Shown: positions 18,268 through 27,424 of the stretch, in pieces | Layout of the letters: every line of letters begins with the position of its first letter | Position numbering within the stretch: position 1 is the first letter of the stretch | Source: Bdellovibrio sp. ZAP7 | Lineage (GTDB): Bacteria; Bdellovibrionota; FAC87; UBA2466 | Length of the DNA stretch: 48,974 nt | Assembly (NCBI GenBank): GCA_945878405.1 | Contig: CAMCTJ010000014.1 | Coordinates: forward strand, 1 to 48,974 | Direction of reading: 5' to 3' | The notes under the pieces: generated by a model | Databases searched by the model: none | What the model was told of the DNA's origin: nothing | What the model saw: the letters and a program-made list of their open reading frames with translations, nothing else | Made by a program: the position numbers and the translations under genes

Positions 18268-18288
18268 ATGTCCTACACTCCCGAGTAG
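18268..18288 (+). CDS. Possible six-codon leader peptide (MSYTPE)
   Basis: ATG TCC TAC ACT CCC GAG TAG, preceded by a near-perfect Shine-Dalgarno AGGAGGT five bases upstream. The coding stretch itself can form a CCTAC/GTAGG hairpin. Strong ribosome-binding sites in front of tiny ORFs, followed by structured RNA, are typical of attenuation leaders. No run of a single regulatory amino acid is present. The main gene begins about 250 bases later. Confidence 0.4.
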   Translation: MSYTPE

Positions 18289-18472
18289 GGAATCCTAAAA
18301 CAATTTAGACTGGCTTGGAGAGCGAGGAAAATACTCCTTCTTGGAGCTCTCTTTCCCGAGGACGCAGGTAAGTCCTTTGAAGCTCGCAGGCTGGAATCGG
18401 CGGCAAGGGTCTGGAGGTGAGCCCCTGGAGGGTTTCCCGAGACGCGTCGCGATGGTTTTGTGGGGCGGGCAA

Positions 18473-18497
18473 GAATTCTTGTCCGCCTCGCTTATTT
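18473..18497 (+). terminator. Stem-loop resembling a terminator in the HD-GYP leader
   Basis: GGCGGGCAAG, loop AATT, then CTTGTCCGCC: a ten-base-pair stem with one G-U pair. It is followed by CTCGCTTATTTCTA, which is only moderately T-rich. It could end a small RNA or act as an attenuator ahead of the HD-GYP gene. Confidence 0.4.
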
Positions 18498-18541
18498 CTA
18501 GAGGTAAAGAAAGTTCAGAAAAATTCCGAACTTAACTAACC

Positions 18542-20443
18542 ATGCGCCAACCACTTTTTGTGTTTTATGAAACGTCTGGATTGAGGGTTCCCGAGCTTTC
18601 GGAGGATACCCATTTTGTTACTGCGAAAAGTCCTGACCAAATTCTTTCGGCCGTTCAAAAAGCCCAGCAGGAAAATCAGATGATTGTTTTTTTGGTCACG
18701 GAATTTGAGTGTTATCGGCTTTCTAAGCTGATGGAGGCTCGAGCTGCACGAGAAAAGTGTCCTCCCTTTTCCTGGGTAGTGGTTTGCGAAAAAACAGAAT
18801 TGTTCTTAAAAAGCCCACATATTCCCCGCGGGCTTCTCGACGTTATTTCTCAACAGCAATTAACGTCTGAGACTCGGTACTTATTTTCAAAATTCAAAGC
18901 ATTGATGAGAGATTTTTCCCCTCCTGAATTAAGTAGAATTAGCTCCCAGACTCTGCAAAAGCTGAATGAAATTCTTGTTAAGCTAACTGCTGAGCGAGAC
19001 CCTAAAAATCTTCTCATCGGTACTCTCTCAGAGGCGATAGAACTTCTGAATGCCCAGGGAGGAACACTTCTGGTGGTTGCTGAGGAAGAAAGTGAATTGG
19101 TTTTCAAATACCATGTTCAAGACACAGGTGAAAACCGCATCGTCCTTAATGAAATTAATCAACTCGTCCAGGAAAACAGTGTTTGTGGTTATGTAGTTCT
19201 GACGGGAAAGACCACCAATCTGTCATTTAGTGACAGTCGGAGTATTCCCCATCCTGTAGTCAATCGACAGATTGATCACCAGCAGGGTTCGCAAATGATA
19301 TCGCTTCTCTCGATTCCATTAAAAGACAGTCGGGGAGATTGCAGGGCGGTGTTGCAACTTTGCAATAAAATGAGTGATGGAAAAATAATTTCTTTTGATG
19401 AGGATGACGAGAGCATTCTCAGATCATTTGCAACTCAAGCGGCCATCTGTCTTGAGAGCAGTGACATCTATATTGAAGTGCAAAAATTGTTCGAAGGTTT
19501 TGTTCGGGCATCGATCACTGCAATTGAGTCTCGAGATCCTAGCACGGGCGGGCATTCGGAGCGGGTGGCATCGATGTCTATCGCGTTGGCCCGAGCAACC
19601 ACGGAAGTAAATACGGGAATTTATCGGTCGGTTAAATTTAAAGAACAGGAAATTAAAGAACTGGAGTACGCAGCTCTACTTCATGATTTTGGAAAAATAG
19701 GGATTCGAGAAGAAGTTCTTGTGAAATCTAAAAAGCTTTATTCCCATCAATTGGACGGAATTCGAGACCGCCTTCAAACTTTCAAGGCAGCTGCAAAAAT
19801 ACAATATCTGGAGCAAGTAATCCAGTCTGGTGGACCCTCAAAAGTAAAGTTAGAACAAGAATACCAGCAGCAAGTGCAGAAAATAGAACAGTACTGGAAT
19901 TTGATCCTGTCAGCTAACGAACCCAATATTCTTCATAAAGAGAATGAAAAACTTTTGGATCAGATTCGAGATGAGAAGCTAGCTCTGCCAGATGGTAGTC
20001 AGCTTTCACTCCTAAACGATGAAGAATACCTAGCTCTTTCAGTAACTCAAGGGTCGCTGACTGAACTCGAGCGTTTAGAAATTGAATCTCACGTGAGACA
20101 TACTTATCAGTTTTTGAAAATGATACCGTGGACGAGAGACTTTAGAGGGCTAACGGAAATTGCCTACTGCCATCATGAAAAACTCGATGGGAGTGGATAT
20201 CCTCGAGGCTTAACGAATCATGAAATTCCGCTCCAATCAAAGATCATGACTATCGCAGATATCTTTGACGCACTGACTGCTGCTGATCGTTGGTATAAAG
20301 AAGCAGTTCCTGTTGAAAAGGCGCTTGAGATATTGGCCCAAGAAGTCAAAGAGGGAAAGATAGATCCCGTTCTCTTTGATATCTTTAAGGAACGTAAGAT
20401 TTACACCGCGTCAGTTGTGAACTCTTTGGGCAAAGTAGCTTGA
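18542..20443 (+). CDS. GAF and HD-GYP domain protein, probable cyclic-di-GMP phosphodiesterase
   Basis: 633 residues. The first 120 form an alpha/beta region of unknown type, possibly a degenerate receiver. A GAF sensor domain covers about 140-300 (LLIGTLSEAIELLNAQGGTLLVV to FATQAAICLES). The HD-GYP domain covers about 310-630, with HSERVASMSIALA, LHDFGKIG (the HD pair) near 380, HHEKLDGSGYPRGL near 544 and DIFDALTAADR. About 85 charged residues, likely coiled coil (around 410-500), are inserted between the HD pair and the GYP segment. Known members hydrolyse c-di-GMP and thereby favour motility. The gene lies just before a flagellar-type sigma-54 activator, consistent with such a role. The leader is described separately. 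Confidence 0.87.
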   Translation: MRQPLFVFYETSGLRVPELSEDTHFVTAKSPDQILSAVQKAQQENQMIVFLVTEFECYRLSKLMEARAAREKCPPFSWVVVCEKTELFLKSPHIPRGLLDVISQQQLTSETRYLFSKFKALMRDFSPPELSRISSQTLQKLNEILVKLTAERDPKNLLIGTLSEAIELLNAQGGTLLVVAEEESELVFKYHVQDTGENRIVLNEINQLVQENSVCGYVVLTGKTTNLSFSDSRSIPHPVVNRQIDHQQGSQMISLLSIPLKDSRGDCRAVLQLCNKMSDGKIISFDEDDESILRSFATQAAICLESSDIYIEVQKLFEGFVRASITAIESRDPSTGGHSERVASMSIALARATTEVNTGIYRSVKFKEQEIKELEYAALLHDFGKIGIREEVLVKSKKLYSHQLDGIRDRLQTFKAAAKIQYLEQVIQSGGPSKVKLEQEYQQQVQKIEQYWNLILSANEPNILHKENEKLLDQIRDEKLALPDGSQLSLLNDEEYLALSVTQGSLTELERLEIESHVRHTYQFLKMIPWTRDFRGLTEIAYCHHEKLDGSGYPRGLTNHEIPLQSKIMTIADIFDALTAADRWYKEAVPVEKALEILAQEVKEGKIDPVLFDIFKERKIYTASVVNSLGKVA

Positions 20444-20494
20444 TGCAAAATGGAAAAAATTTCCTCCTTTAGGAAATAACTTCCCGTCAATCCA

Positions 20495-20523
20495 TTGACA
20501 AAAAATTCAAACTTCCATAAAAT
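20495..20523 (+). promoter_or_regulatory. Sigma-70-type promoter upstream of the sigma-54 activator
   Basis: TTGACA at 20495-20500 and TAAAAT at 20518-20523 are separated by exactly 17 bp. The first is a perfect -35 and the second a five-of-six -10. Transcription would start near 20530, giving a leader of about 107 bases before GTG 20637. This would let the activator be made before sigma-54-dependent genes are on. Confidence 0.65.
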
Positions 20524-20636
20524 TAAAAGTGTTCAGATTCAATTTCAAATTTTACACACTGATAGTTTCTCCAAGACGAAATTGAAGGTCACTGAACAAT
20601 CTCTCAATTATTTTCAAGTAAAAACTGGAGAAGATA

Positions 20637-22004
20637 GTGTCCATTCGTCGGATCTTGATTTGTGAGAGTGATTCTTATCTTTCACAAGATTTTAGGGAGT
20701 GTCTTCAGCGAAAAGGATATTGGGTGGATTCTGCTTCCGATCCTTCCAGTGCAGCAAACATTCTTAAGAAACAAACTATTCACCTTTGTCTTTGGGGCTT
20801 CTCCGATGCTGAGGCGCTCCAACACCTGAGCCAAGTGCGATCCGAACGGCCAGCATGCTCGGTGATCATGCTAAGCACAGATTCGAAACCAAGCTCTATT
20901 GTTCAATACATGCGATCGGGTGCCACCGATTTTTGGGATAGCAGCAAGGGGACCGATGGTCTGGATAGCCTCGTCGACGCGCATTTGAACAAAGTAGTTG
21001 GGGATGATTCCCAGGTGGCGCAGATTGATTTTCCGTTGGCAAACTTTGTTGGCCGTCACCCCAAAATGATAGAAATTTTTCAACTGATCATGAGCATCAA
21101 AGACACCGATTCCAATGTGCTCATCACGGGGGAGAGCGGAACAGGTAAAGAAGTAGTGGCTCGGGCTATTCATGATCTGTCGCCAAGAAAAAAACTTCCT
21201 TGGGTGGCCGTTAACTGCGGGGCTATTCCGGCAACTCTTTTAGAGAGTGAGTTGTTTGGCCATATGAAAGGGGCCTTCACTGGGGCTACTCAAAACCGTA
21301 TGGGACGATTTCAGCTAGCTGCCAATGGAACCCTTTTTCTTGATGAAATCAGTGATCTTTCACCGGATTTACAAGCGAAAATTTTAAGAGCCATTCAGCA
21401 ACGTGTTTATGAGCCTGTCGGTAGTGCTCATAGTCTCTATCTCAATGCTCGCGTCATTGCTGCGACTAACCAAAACCTCGAGCAAGCAGTCAAGGAAAGA
21501 AAGTTTCGCGAAGATTTATTTTATCGCCTTAACGTGATCCCGATTAATTTGCCACCCTTGCGAGAGCGAAAATCGGACATCCCTCTTTTGGTAAAAGCTT
21601 TTGTTACGAAGTTTAGTGAACAACACAAAAGGGATGTAACCGGAATTTCGGAAGAGTCCATGCGAGTTCTCATGCAGTATCAGTGGCCCGGAAATATTCG
21701 GGAGCTTGAGAACCTGATTGAAAGAGTCGTTATTTTGAAACGAGAGCCTGGAATCATTGAACTTAAGGATTTGCCAGTCCAGCACTTTAAAAGTGTTTCA
21801 TTGGATAGATATATCAGCAGTGTTTCTTTCCCTGAGGGAGGGCTTGATCTTAACGAAGCGATGAACGATTTTGAGAACGAACTCATTCTTCAGGCGTTAA
21901 GAAAAACTCAAGGTAACAAAAACAAAGCTGCAAATTTGCTCAACTTGAACCGAACGACTTTGGTAGAAAAGCTAAAGCGGAAGGGTCTCAAAATAGCAGT
22001 TTAA
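20637..22004 (+). CDS. NtrC-family sigma-54 activator with pseudo-receiver domain (FlgR/FlrC-like)
   Basis: 455 residues from GTG 20637, behind GGAG. Residues 1-120 have the receiver fold pattern: acidic pocket CESD at 9-12, and ST and K near strands 4 and 5. The phosphoacceptor position at the end of strand 3 is Gly54 (HLCLWGFSD), not Asp. The AAA+ domain (about 145-370) has Walker A GESGTGKE, the sigma-54-contacting loop GAFTGA, and Walker B TLFLDEISD. The C terminus is a Fis-type helix-turn-helix (NKNKAANLLNLNRTTLVEKL). It should remodel sigma-54 polymerase at enhancer-dependent promoters. Its position near the flagellar operon suggests flagellar regulation. The missing Asp suggests control other than by phosphorylation. 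Confidence 0.88.
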   Translation: MSIRRILICESDSYLSQDFRECLQRKGYWVDSASDPSSAANILKKQTIHLCLWGFSDAEALQHLSQVRSERPACSVIMLSTDSKPSSIVQYMRSGATDFWDSSKGTDGLDSLVDAHLNKVVGDDSQVAQIDFPLANFVGRHPKMIEIFQLIMSIKDTDSNVLITGESGTGKEVVARAIHDLSPRKKLPWVAVNCGAIPATLLESELFGHMKGAFTGATQNRMGRFQLAANGTLFLDEISDLSPDLQAKILRAIQQRVYEPVGSAHSLYLNARVIAATNQNLEQAVKERKFREDLFYRLNVIPINLPPLRERKSDIPLLVKAFVTKFSEQHKRDVTGISEESMRVLMQYQWPGNIRELENLIERVVILKREPGIIELKDLPVQHFKSVSLDRYISSVSFPEGGLDLNEAMNDFENELILQALRKTQGNKNKAANLLNLNRTTLVEKLKRKGLKIAV

Positions 22005-22005
22005 G

Positions 22006-22842
22006 CTATTTCTTTTTAATATTTTCTTTTTCTGAATCTTCTTTCTCTTTTTCCTTCTCTTTTTCACTTGTTTCAATGAATTGTCGCATGAAGTATTTCA
22101 GGATGCTGCTTCGCTTTGCCCCACCCAAAACGGATTTTACGTCTTCGTAAACGGTAGGATCATTTACGAAGGAACCCAAAGTGCCGTCACCTCCATCAAT
22201 CTTTGTGAGAATCGAATCTAAATGAGAAAGAGCTTCATTTAAATTCTTTCCACTGGTGCCGTAGAAGAGTTCATTCAAAATACTTTTCTCTTTTTTGACC
22301 TGTTGGCTTAACTGAACCAAATTGTCTGTGAAGCGAGCGAGATTCTTTACTAAGGAATCAACATCTCCTCCTTCCTTTAAATACCGAGAAAGGCCTTCGA
22401 CTAAGTTGCCACTCTTTGAAAAAATATCTGCTGACTCGGAACTTTTGAGGGTATCTCCTGACTTCAGAGGTTGTTCACTATTTGAACCGATAGTTAATTC
22501 GATATACTTGTCCCCCAGCACCCCTTGAGTCTTTAGGGTAGCAGTGGAGTCCGTACGAATGCGATCCTTCGTGCTGGAAGTGATCTGAAGAACTGCAATC
22601 ATTTGCTTAGAGTCATCTTCTGCAACCCTAATTTCTTTGACTACCCCAACTCGTAATCCAGACAAGGAGACTTCCGAACCCGGGTGCAATCCTTTTACGT
22701 CTTTGAAGTGCGCATTCAAAACATAAGTGGATCGAAAGAAGCCGGTTTTGCTACCCATGAGAAAAACCAGGTAGACTCCGATTGTGAGACCGAGAACAAC
22801 AAAGATCCCAACCAGGAGTTGATTCATTTTTTGCCGTTCCAT
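22006..22842 (-). CDS. mlaD: MlaD-type MCE-domain lipid transport protein
   Basis: 278 residues. One N-terminal membrane helix (LLVGIFVVLGLTIGVYLVFL) is followed by the MCE domain (about 38-120), with VKGLHPGSEVSLSGLRVG and the TATLKTQGVLGDKYIELT segment. The long C-terminal part is helical and ends in a low-complexity, highly charged EKEKEKED tail. MCE proteins form hexameric rings in the periplasm that pass phospholipids between the membranes. It is the last gene of an operon with the ABC ATPase and permease, its ATG overlapping the ATPase stop (TAATG). It meets the plus-strand activator gene end to end with one base between them. Confidence 0.9.
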   Translation of the reverse strand: MERQKMNQLLVGIFVVLGLTIGVYLVFLMGSKTGFFRSTYVLNAHFKDVKGLHPGSEVSLSGLRVGVVKEIRVAEDDSKQMIAVLQITSSTKDRIRTDSTATLKTQGVLGDKYIELTIGSNSEQPLKSGDTLKSSESADIFSKSGNLVEGLSRYLKEGGDVDSLVKNLARFTDNLVQLSQQVKKEKSILNELFYGTSGKNLNEALSHLDSILTKIDGGDGTLGSFVNDPTVYEDVKSVLGGAKRSSILKYFMRQFIETSEKEKEKEKEDSEKENIKKK

Positions 22843-23594
22843 TACCAGCTCTCCCCTTGAATGAACCCCTGAATGACCGGGTCCTTCGTTGAATTTATTT
22901 CTTGGGCGGTGCCCAAAGCTCTTATCTTTCCATCCTTAAGAAAGGCCACTCGATCAGTGACTGTGAAAATCGCATGCATGTCGTGAGTCACCAAAACTGT
23001 TGTAGCCCCTTGTTTTTTCAATTGGAGGATTATATTTAAAATCTGCTTAGTATTGTAGGGATCAAGGCCAGTAGTGGGCTCATCGTATAGGATCACTTCA
23101 GGTTCAAGAATAATACTTCTGGCCACACCCACTCGGCGTTGCATTCCGCCGCTTAAATCTGAGGGCAAGAGGTTGAGACTGTGCTCGAGGCCCACTTTCT
23201 TCAGTGTATCGAATACACGCTTTTGTATTTCTTCCTCCGATAATTTCGTGTGAGCTCGAAGTGGATAGGCTAGGTTTTCTCTGACCGTTAAGCTGTCGAA
23301 GAGGGCACCGTACTGAAATACATAGGCGATTCTCTTTCGGACCTCGACTAAATTCTCCTCAGATAGACCAACAATGTCATTTCCTCGGAAGTAGATATGG
23401 CCAGCATCTGGTTTTTCAAGACCAATGAGGGAACGTAGCAAAACACTTTTTCCAGAACCGCTACCACCCATTAAAGTGAGAATTTCACCTTGATACACAT
23501 CCAGATCAATTCCATCGTGGACGATTTTGTCCCCAAAGAGTTTTGTGACCCCACGTATTTGAATAACAGCCTGATTGTTAGATTCTTTTGTCAT
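22842..23594 (-). CDS. mlaF: MlaF-type ABC transporter ATPase for phospholipid transport
   Basis: 250 residues, a single ABC domain. Walker A is GGSGSGKSVLLRSL, the signature is LSGGMQRRVGVARSI, and Walker B is VILYDEPTTGLDP, followed by the switch His in VLVTHDM. Full length for the family. It powers the MlaE permease, removing or delivering phospholipids at the outer membrane and so maintaining its asymmetry. The start is 3 bp after the permease stop. Confidence 0.92.
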   Translation of the reverse strand: MTKESNNQAVIQIRGVTKLFGDKIVHDGIDLDVYQGEILTLMGGSGSGKSVLLRSLIGLEKPDAGHIYFRGNDIVGLSEENLVEVRKRIAYVFQYGALFDSLTVRENLAYPLRAHTKLSEEEIQKRVFDTLKKVGLEHSLNLLPSDLSGGMQRRVGVARSIILEPEVILYDEPTTGLDPYNTKQILNIILQLKKQGATTVLVTHDMHAIFTVTDRVAFLKDGKIRALGTAQEINSTKDPVIQGFIQGESW

Positions 23595-23597
23595 CGT

Positions 23598-24404
23598 TCA
23601 CGATTTCTCAAAGATCCAAAAAAGTTTTGTAAGCACAAAATCCGAAATGACGATCAATATGGAAGAGGTCACTACTGCATGGTTAGTAGATTTACCTACC
23701 CCTTGGGTTCCCCCTTTGGTGTTGAGCCCGTAATAGCAGCCAGTGAGGCTTATCAAGAGTCCAAACAAGACCGTTTTGGTAATTCCGAGTGAAAAGTCAG
23801 TCAGCTTTAAAGAACTTACCCCCTCATAAAAGTAAAAATCAGGGGTGATGTCGAGTTCGGTGACCGCAATGATCATTCCCCCGAAGATGCCTACTAAATC
23901 TGAAAAGATAGTGAGCAAAGGAGCCATCAGAAGCATTGCTAAAATTCTGGGAATCACTATTCGCTTCAGGGGATCAGTTCCTAAGGCTCGAATGGCATCG
24001 ATTTGTTGAGTAACATTCATGGAGCCAATTTCTGCTGCAATGCCAGAACCTACTCGACCGGCGAGCATCAAACAGGTTAAAACCGGGCCCAACTCCCGCA
24101 TAATAGACATGCCGACAATCTTAGGAACATATAATTTACCGCCGAAGCGTTCAAGGCCATAGCCAAATTGGAGTGCCATCACGAATCCGGTCGAAAGCGC
24201 AGTGAGGAATACGAGTGATGAAGAACGAATTCCTAACTGATAGCACTGGTCGACAAATAAATCGAAGTGGAAAGGGGGGCGGAGGAGAGAGCGGAAAGTG
24301 GATTGGAGAAGAGCCAAAGCTCCCCCAACAAATCCAAAAAGGTGGAGGAATCCTCTCCACGTTCTAACAATTAAATGACTAACAAATGATCTAGTGAGTT
24401 CCAT
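23598..24404 (-). CDS. mlaE: MlaE-type ABC transporter permease for phospholipid transport
   Basis: 268 residues with about five to six hydrophobic helices. Family hallmarks include GYGLERFGGKLYVPKIVGMS, MRELGPVLTCLMLAGRVGSG and AAEIGSMNVTQQIDAIRALG, the last being the permease motif that contacts the ATPase. It forms the inner-membrane channel of the Mla complex. It overlaps the preceding lipoprotein gene by 14 bp and is followed directly by mlaF. Confidence 0.92.
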   Translation of the reverse strand: MELTRSFVSHLIVRTWRGFLHLFGFVGGALALLQSTFRSLLRPPFHFDLFVDQCYQLGIRSSSLVFLTALSTGFVMALQFGYGLERFGGKLYVPKIVGMSIMRELGPVLTCLMLAGRVGSGIAAEIGSMNVTQQIDAIRALGTDPLKRIVIPRILAMLLMAPLLTIFSDLVGIFGGMIIAVTELDITPDFYFYEGVSSLKLTDFSLGITKTVLFGLLISLTGCYYGLNTKGGTQGVGKSTNHAVVTSSILIVISDFVLTKLFWIFEKS

Positions 24405-24897
24405 ATTGGATTGATTTCACAAATCTTAAAAAGTCCTTTTGTTCTTCTTTATTCATTGGTTTTTGACTGACCAATGAAAAATCAAAAACACAGTCTAGTT
24501 TTTTAACCACTGCAATTCCCAAATAAAAGGGAGTGCCCTCGGAGCTGGCTTTGATTGAAGTAAAAAGACCCGAGCCTTCAGGGATCAATAGGTCTTGCTC
24601 CTCAATAACTTTTACATTTCTGGTTCCAATGAGAATTTGGCGAGTTAATACTTTGAGACTTGCATCTTTGGTGCGATCACAAACCGATGTAACGGAAACA
24701 GTATTTCCTGAAGGAAGTTGGTAAGCTCTGTCACTGTCACCTTTGGCGCTTTTTTGTTTCCATTGAGCTGGTGCAGATAAATCATATGACTCTGCTCTTT
24801 GAATTTTGCTTTCTCCACCGCCGAACAGGGAACAACCCAAACAGCAGAGAATTGCGAAGTTAAACAAAAATAAGGTTTTGAGAAGCCATGACTTCAT
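24391..24897 (-). CDS. Putative lipoprotein heading the mla operon
   Basis: 168 residues; no family recognised. A hydrophobic N terminus ending LCCLGCSLFGGG contains a lipobox, so it is probably lipid-modified. The mature part is a small mixed alpha/beta domain with strands such as NTVSVTSVCDRT and GTPFYLGIAVVKK. It is the first gene of a lipoprotein-mlaE-mlaF-mlaD run and overlaps mlaE, so a role as an accessory component of the phospholipid transporter is plausible. It does not resemble MlaA, MlaB or MlaC in what I can see. Confidence 0.6.
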   Translation of the reverse strand: MKSWLLKTLFLFNFAILCCLGCSLFGGGESKIQRAESYDLSAPAQWKQKSAKGDSDRAYQLPSGNTVSVTSVCDRTKDASLKVLTRQILIGTRNVKVIEEQDLLIPEGSGLFTSIKASSEGTPFYLGIAVVKKLDCVFDFSLVSQKPMNKEEQKDFLRFVKSIQYGTH

Positions 24898-25035
24898 AAA
24901 AAAGCGTCCTTTTGCTCTAAGTCCTTATCGGATAATTGCGTGGGAATATTCAGGGTTTCCAGCCAAAAGGTTGACGGGCTGACAGAATAACGATGAGCAC
25001 GTGGCAATACCCCTGTTCAAATTTTTTAGATAAGT

Positions 25036-25052
25036 TCGGCATGCACTTTGCT
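25036..25052 (+). promoter_or_regulatory. Candidate sigma-54 promoter before the TPR gene
   Basis: TTCGGCATGCACTTTGCTC contains GG (25038-25039) and GC (25050-25051) separated by exactly 10 bases. It also matches the extended GGCA-N6-TTGC consensus at all eight bases. Transcription would start near 25063, only about four bases before GTG 25067. Either the message is almost leaderless, the start codon lies further downstream, or this is a chance match. It could make the TPR gene and the following activator sigma-54 dependent. Confidence 0.45.
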
Positions 25053-25066
25053 CTACCTTGCTTATC

Positions 25067-27424
25067 GTGAACAAGATTCAATGTGTCATATTTTGTATGG
25101 TTGCAACTCTGCGCGTCTGTGGCGCTGCAGCGCAGGAGCCCTTAGCAAAATTCACATCACTACGCGTCTTGGATTTCCCAATGCCCTTTTGCGAAGCAAG
25201 TGTGCGGTTAGAAGTTGCCGGAGATCATTTTGTGGAAATCGAGAACGATCTTCCCGGAAGAACTGAGTACAACAGCTTGATTCGTCTTTACCAGAAAAAG
25301 AACTGGTTTGATTTCAGTTCGGCTCTAGCAGGGTTTCATGCTCAGTTTGAGTCGTCTCCTCTTGTTGAGGCGGTTGAGTTTTTAGATCTTCAGTCTGAGG
25401 TGGAACGTAATTCTGAAAAAAATGAAACAGGTCTCAGAAAAATTGAAAATAAATTTCGAGATCTTCTGGTGCTCTACCCGCGTTCATCGCTTGGGCCTGT
25501 TCTCCATGCTTCGCTGGCAAACTACTATCTAAAGACCGGTGCTTATGCGAAGGCACTCGCGCTCTACCGTTCGGCTAGGGAAGAATATCCTTTTCATTCA
25601 ACCGCCTGTATTCATCATTTTGGCGAGGGTGAAGCTAACTTTCTTTTGGGGAACTTCGACGAAGCGAAACTTACTTTCAATGCTGTTCTTCAAAAGTGCC
25701 AGTCCAATAGGTTGCAAATAGCGGCTAAAGTCCGTTTAGTGGACATTCAGAGAGAGGGCGCTCAAAACCTAGCAAAAGTTGAGAAGGAATATGAGAAAAT
25801 CAGAACAGAGAATCCCAATCTGGTTTCTCGATTCCATCCCGAGCTTCTTTATAACTTGGGTGAAATGAAATACCGAGGTCAGAACTTTCCGAGCAGCACC
25901 TTTTATTTCAATGACTTTGCAAGAAGTGTTTCTGATTTACATGTGTGCCAGCCTCAACTTCAAAAGAGACAAGCGGACCTTGCTCGACACGATAAAAAGA
26001 AGAATGCCGAAGTAATTGGACATTACTTGAGTGTCTTTGAAAAGTATCCAAAATCAGATGTGGGGCGTTTTTCAAGAGTTCATGCCCTTCTGCTGGATTT
26101 CTCATCAATCAACGAAGGCGAAGCTAAGAGACGGATTGACATCCTAGAATCAGAAATACAATCGATGAGAGAAACAAATCTGAAGAATTTTGCCAAAATT
26201 GAAGAGGGATTAGCCCTTCTTGAAAGAAAAGATGAATCGGGATTAGAAGTGCTTAAGCCCTTGAAGGAGCGGTTGGAGGGGGTCTTTCGAGGTGAACTTG
26301 ACACCTTTATTCGTCAGGCCCTTTTGAAGCAGATGCAAGAGCCCGTGCCGGAAATTGCGAATGTGAGTGACAAAGTAAAAGATAAGGAGATTCTTGAGCC
26401 CCTGGAAAAAATTTATACGGGATGGTTTTATAAGACACCCGATGCTGAAAAGGCCGAGTCGATTTATCGTTCCCTTATTTTGGACCGATTCACTGATGCA
26501 ATTAAGTCGGGAAATGTTAAATCGGCTATCTATAAATTAGAGCGCTGGAAGGGTTCTGATCTTTTTCAAAAGAAATGGGTGGATCAGAAAGTGAGACTCC
26601 AGATTGGCAGCCAAATCGCATTTTGGTGGGTTCGACAACCGATGGGAGAAACTCAAGCTTTTGCAAAGTTCTTTATTGAAAGATCAGATTCGTTATCAAG
26701 CTTCTTGAGACCCGAAGGTGAGCCCCTCTGGGTTCAAGCGGCTATGGAAATGAACGATGGTGCGGGAATTGAAAAATCGCTAAAAGTTTTTCAGAAAGAG
26801 CGTGCTTTAGCCAAAAACCGGGATCGACAGGAGACTCTTGCGAAATCTGCCTATTCTCTCATCCTCGGCAGAGCCTTTCGATTAACTAAAGATTTAAAGC
26901 AGAGTGAGTTCTATCTCAATCAAGTGGCTGCTCCGGAACTAGAGCTTGATGCAAAGATGGAAAAAATTAGAACATTCAATTCCGCAGGAAAGTCTAAAGA
27001 CGCCGTTGAATTAGGTTTGAAAATGTTGGAACGAAAGCTGAGCAGTAATGGAAAAGAACTTCTGCCTCTCCTGAGAGAATCGATCGTGGATGGAAAACAG
27101 TGGAAATATTCAGACAGGGTGTTTAAGGTAGCCCAAAAAACATTCGGAAACGACAATTCGATCGTCCCTTACCTGACCATGGAGGGGAAGTCTCTTCTGG
27201 AACGGGGGAAAATAAAGGAATCTCACGAATTATTTGCTCAAGCTATCAAGAGAGAACCAGCCGCAAAAGACGTCGCGGAAACACGGTTTAATATGGCTAA
27301 ATGCCTGCTCCGAATGAAGGATGTAGAAGGAGCTAAGAGGGAATGGCAAGAGGTTGCTTCTCTGAAAGATGAGTTTTGGAGTCCTTTGGCAGCGAACGAA
27401 TTAAAACTTTTGGAGAAACCATGA
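25067..27424 (+). CDS. Large exported protein with TPR-like helical repeats
   Basis: About 785 residues from GTG 25067; TTG 25058 and ATG 25097 are alternatives. With GTG, the N terminus [20 protein letters not shown] followed by AAQEP looks like a signal peptide. The body is almost entirely helical, with TPR-like segments such as [20 protein letters not shown] with [10 protein letters not shown], then [17 protein letters not shown] and, near the end, [20 protein letters not shown]. Its stop overlaps the ATG of the following sigma-54 activator, so they share one transcript next to the flagellar operon. A periplasmic scaffold for envelope or flagellar assembly is possible. The sequence gives no specific function. 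Confidence 0.7.
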   Translation: MNKIQCVIFCMVATLRVCGAAAQEPLAKFTSLRVLDFPMPFCEASVRLEVAGDHFVEIENDLPGRTEYNSLIRLYQKKNWFDFSSALAGFHAQFESSPLVEAVEFLDLQSEVERNSEKNETGLRKIENKFRDLLVLYPRSSLGPVLHASLANYYLKTGAYAKALALYRSAREEYPFHSTACIHHFGEGEANFLLGNFDEAKLTFNAVLQKCQSNRLQIAAKVRLVDIQREGAQNLAKVEKEYEKIRTENPNLVSRFHPELLYNLGEMKYRGQNFPSSTFYFNDFARSVSDLHVCQPQLQKRQADLARHDKKKNAEVIGHYLSVFEKYPKSDVGRFSRVHALLLDFSSINEGEAKRRIDILESEIQSMRETNLKNFAKIEEGLALLERKDESGLEVLKPLKERLEGVFRGELDTFIRQALLKQMQEPVPEIANVSDKVKDKEILEPLEKIYTGWFYKTPDAEKAESIYRSLILDRFTDAIKSGNVKSAIYKLERWKGSDLFQKKWVDQKVRLQIGSQIAFWWVRQPMGETQAFAKFFIERSDSLSSFLRPEGEPLWVQAAMEMNDGAGIEKSLKVFQKERALAKNRDRQETLAKSAYSLILGRAFRLTKDLKQSEFYLNQVAAPELELDAKMEKIRTFNSAGKSKDAVELGLKMLERKLSSNGKELLPLLRESIVDGKQWKYSDRVFKVAQKTFGNDNSIVPYLTMEGKSLLERGKIKESHELFAQAIKREPAAKDVAETRFNMAKCLLRMKDVEGAKREWQEVASLKDEFWSPLAANELKLLEKP

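Larger units (their letters stand above)
18093..18541 (+). other. Structured intergenic region upstream of the HD-GYP gene
   Basis: About 450 bp between divergent genes. The right half is GC-rich and full of inverted repeats, unlike the AT-rich left half. Segments such as GAGAGCGAGG with its partner GGAGCTCTC, and GGCGGGCAAG with CTTGTCCGCC, can form strong stems. It contains a six-codon leader ORF (18268-18288) and a terminator-like stem near 18474. It could be an attenuator/leader RNA for the downstream gene or an independent small RNA. I could not match it to RNase P, tmRNA, SRP RNA or convincingly to 6S RNA. Confidence 0.5.

Noticed and set aside
18341-18535. 64-residue open frame in the HD-GYP leader
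   Set aside because: No ribosome-binding site, composition unlike a protein (Gly/Arg-rich), and it overlaps the inverted repeats and the terminator-like stem.
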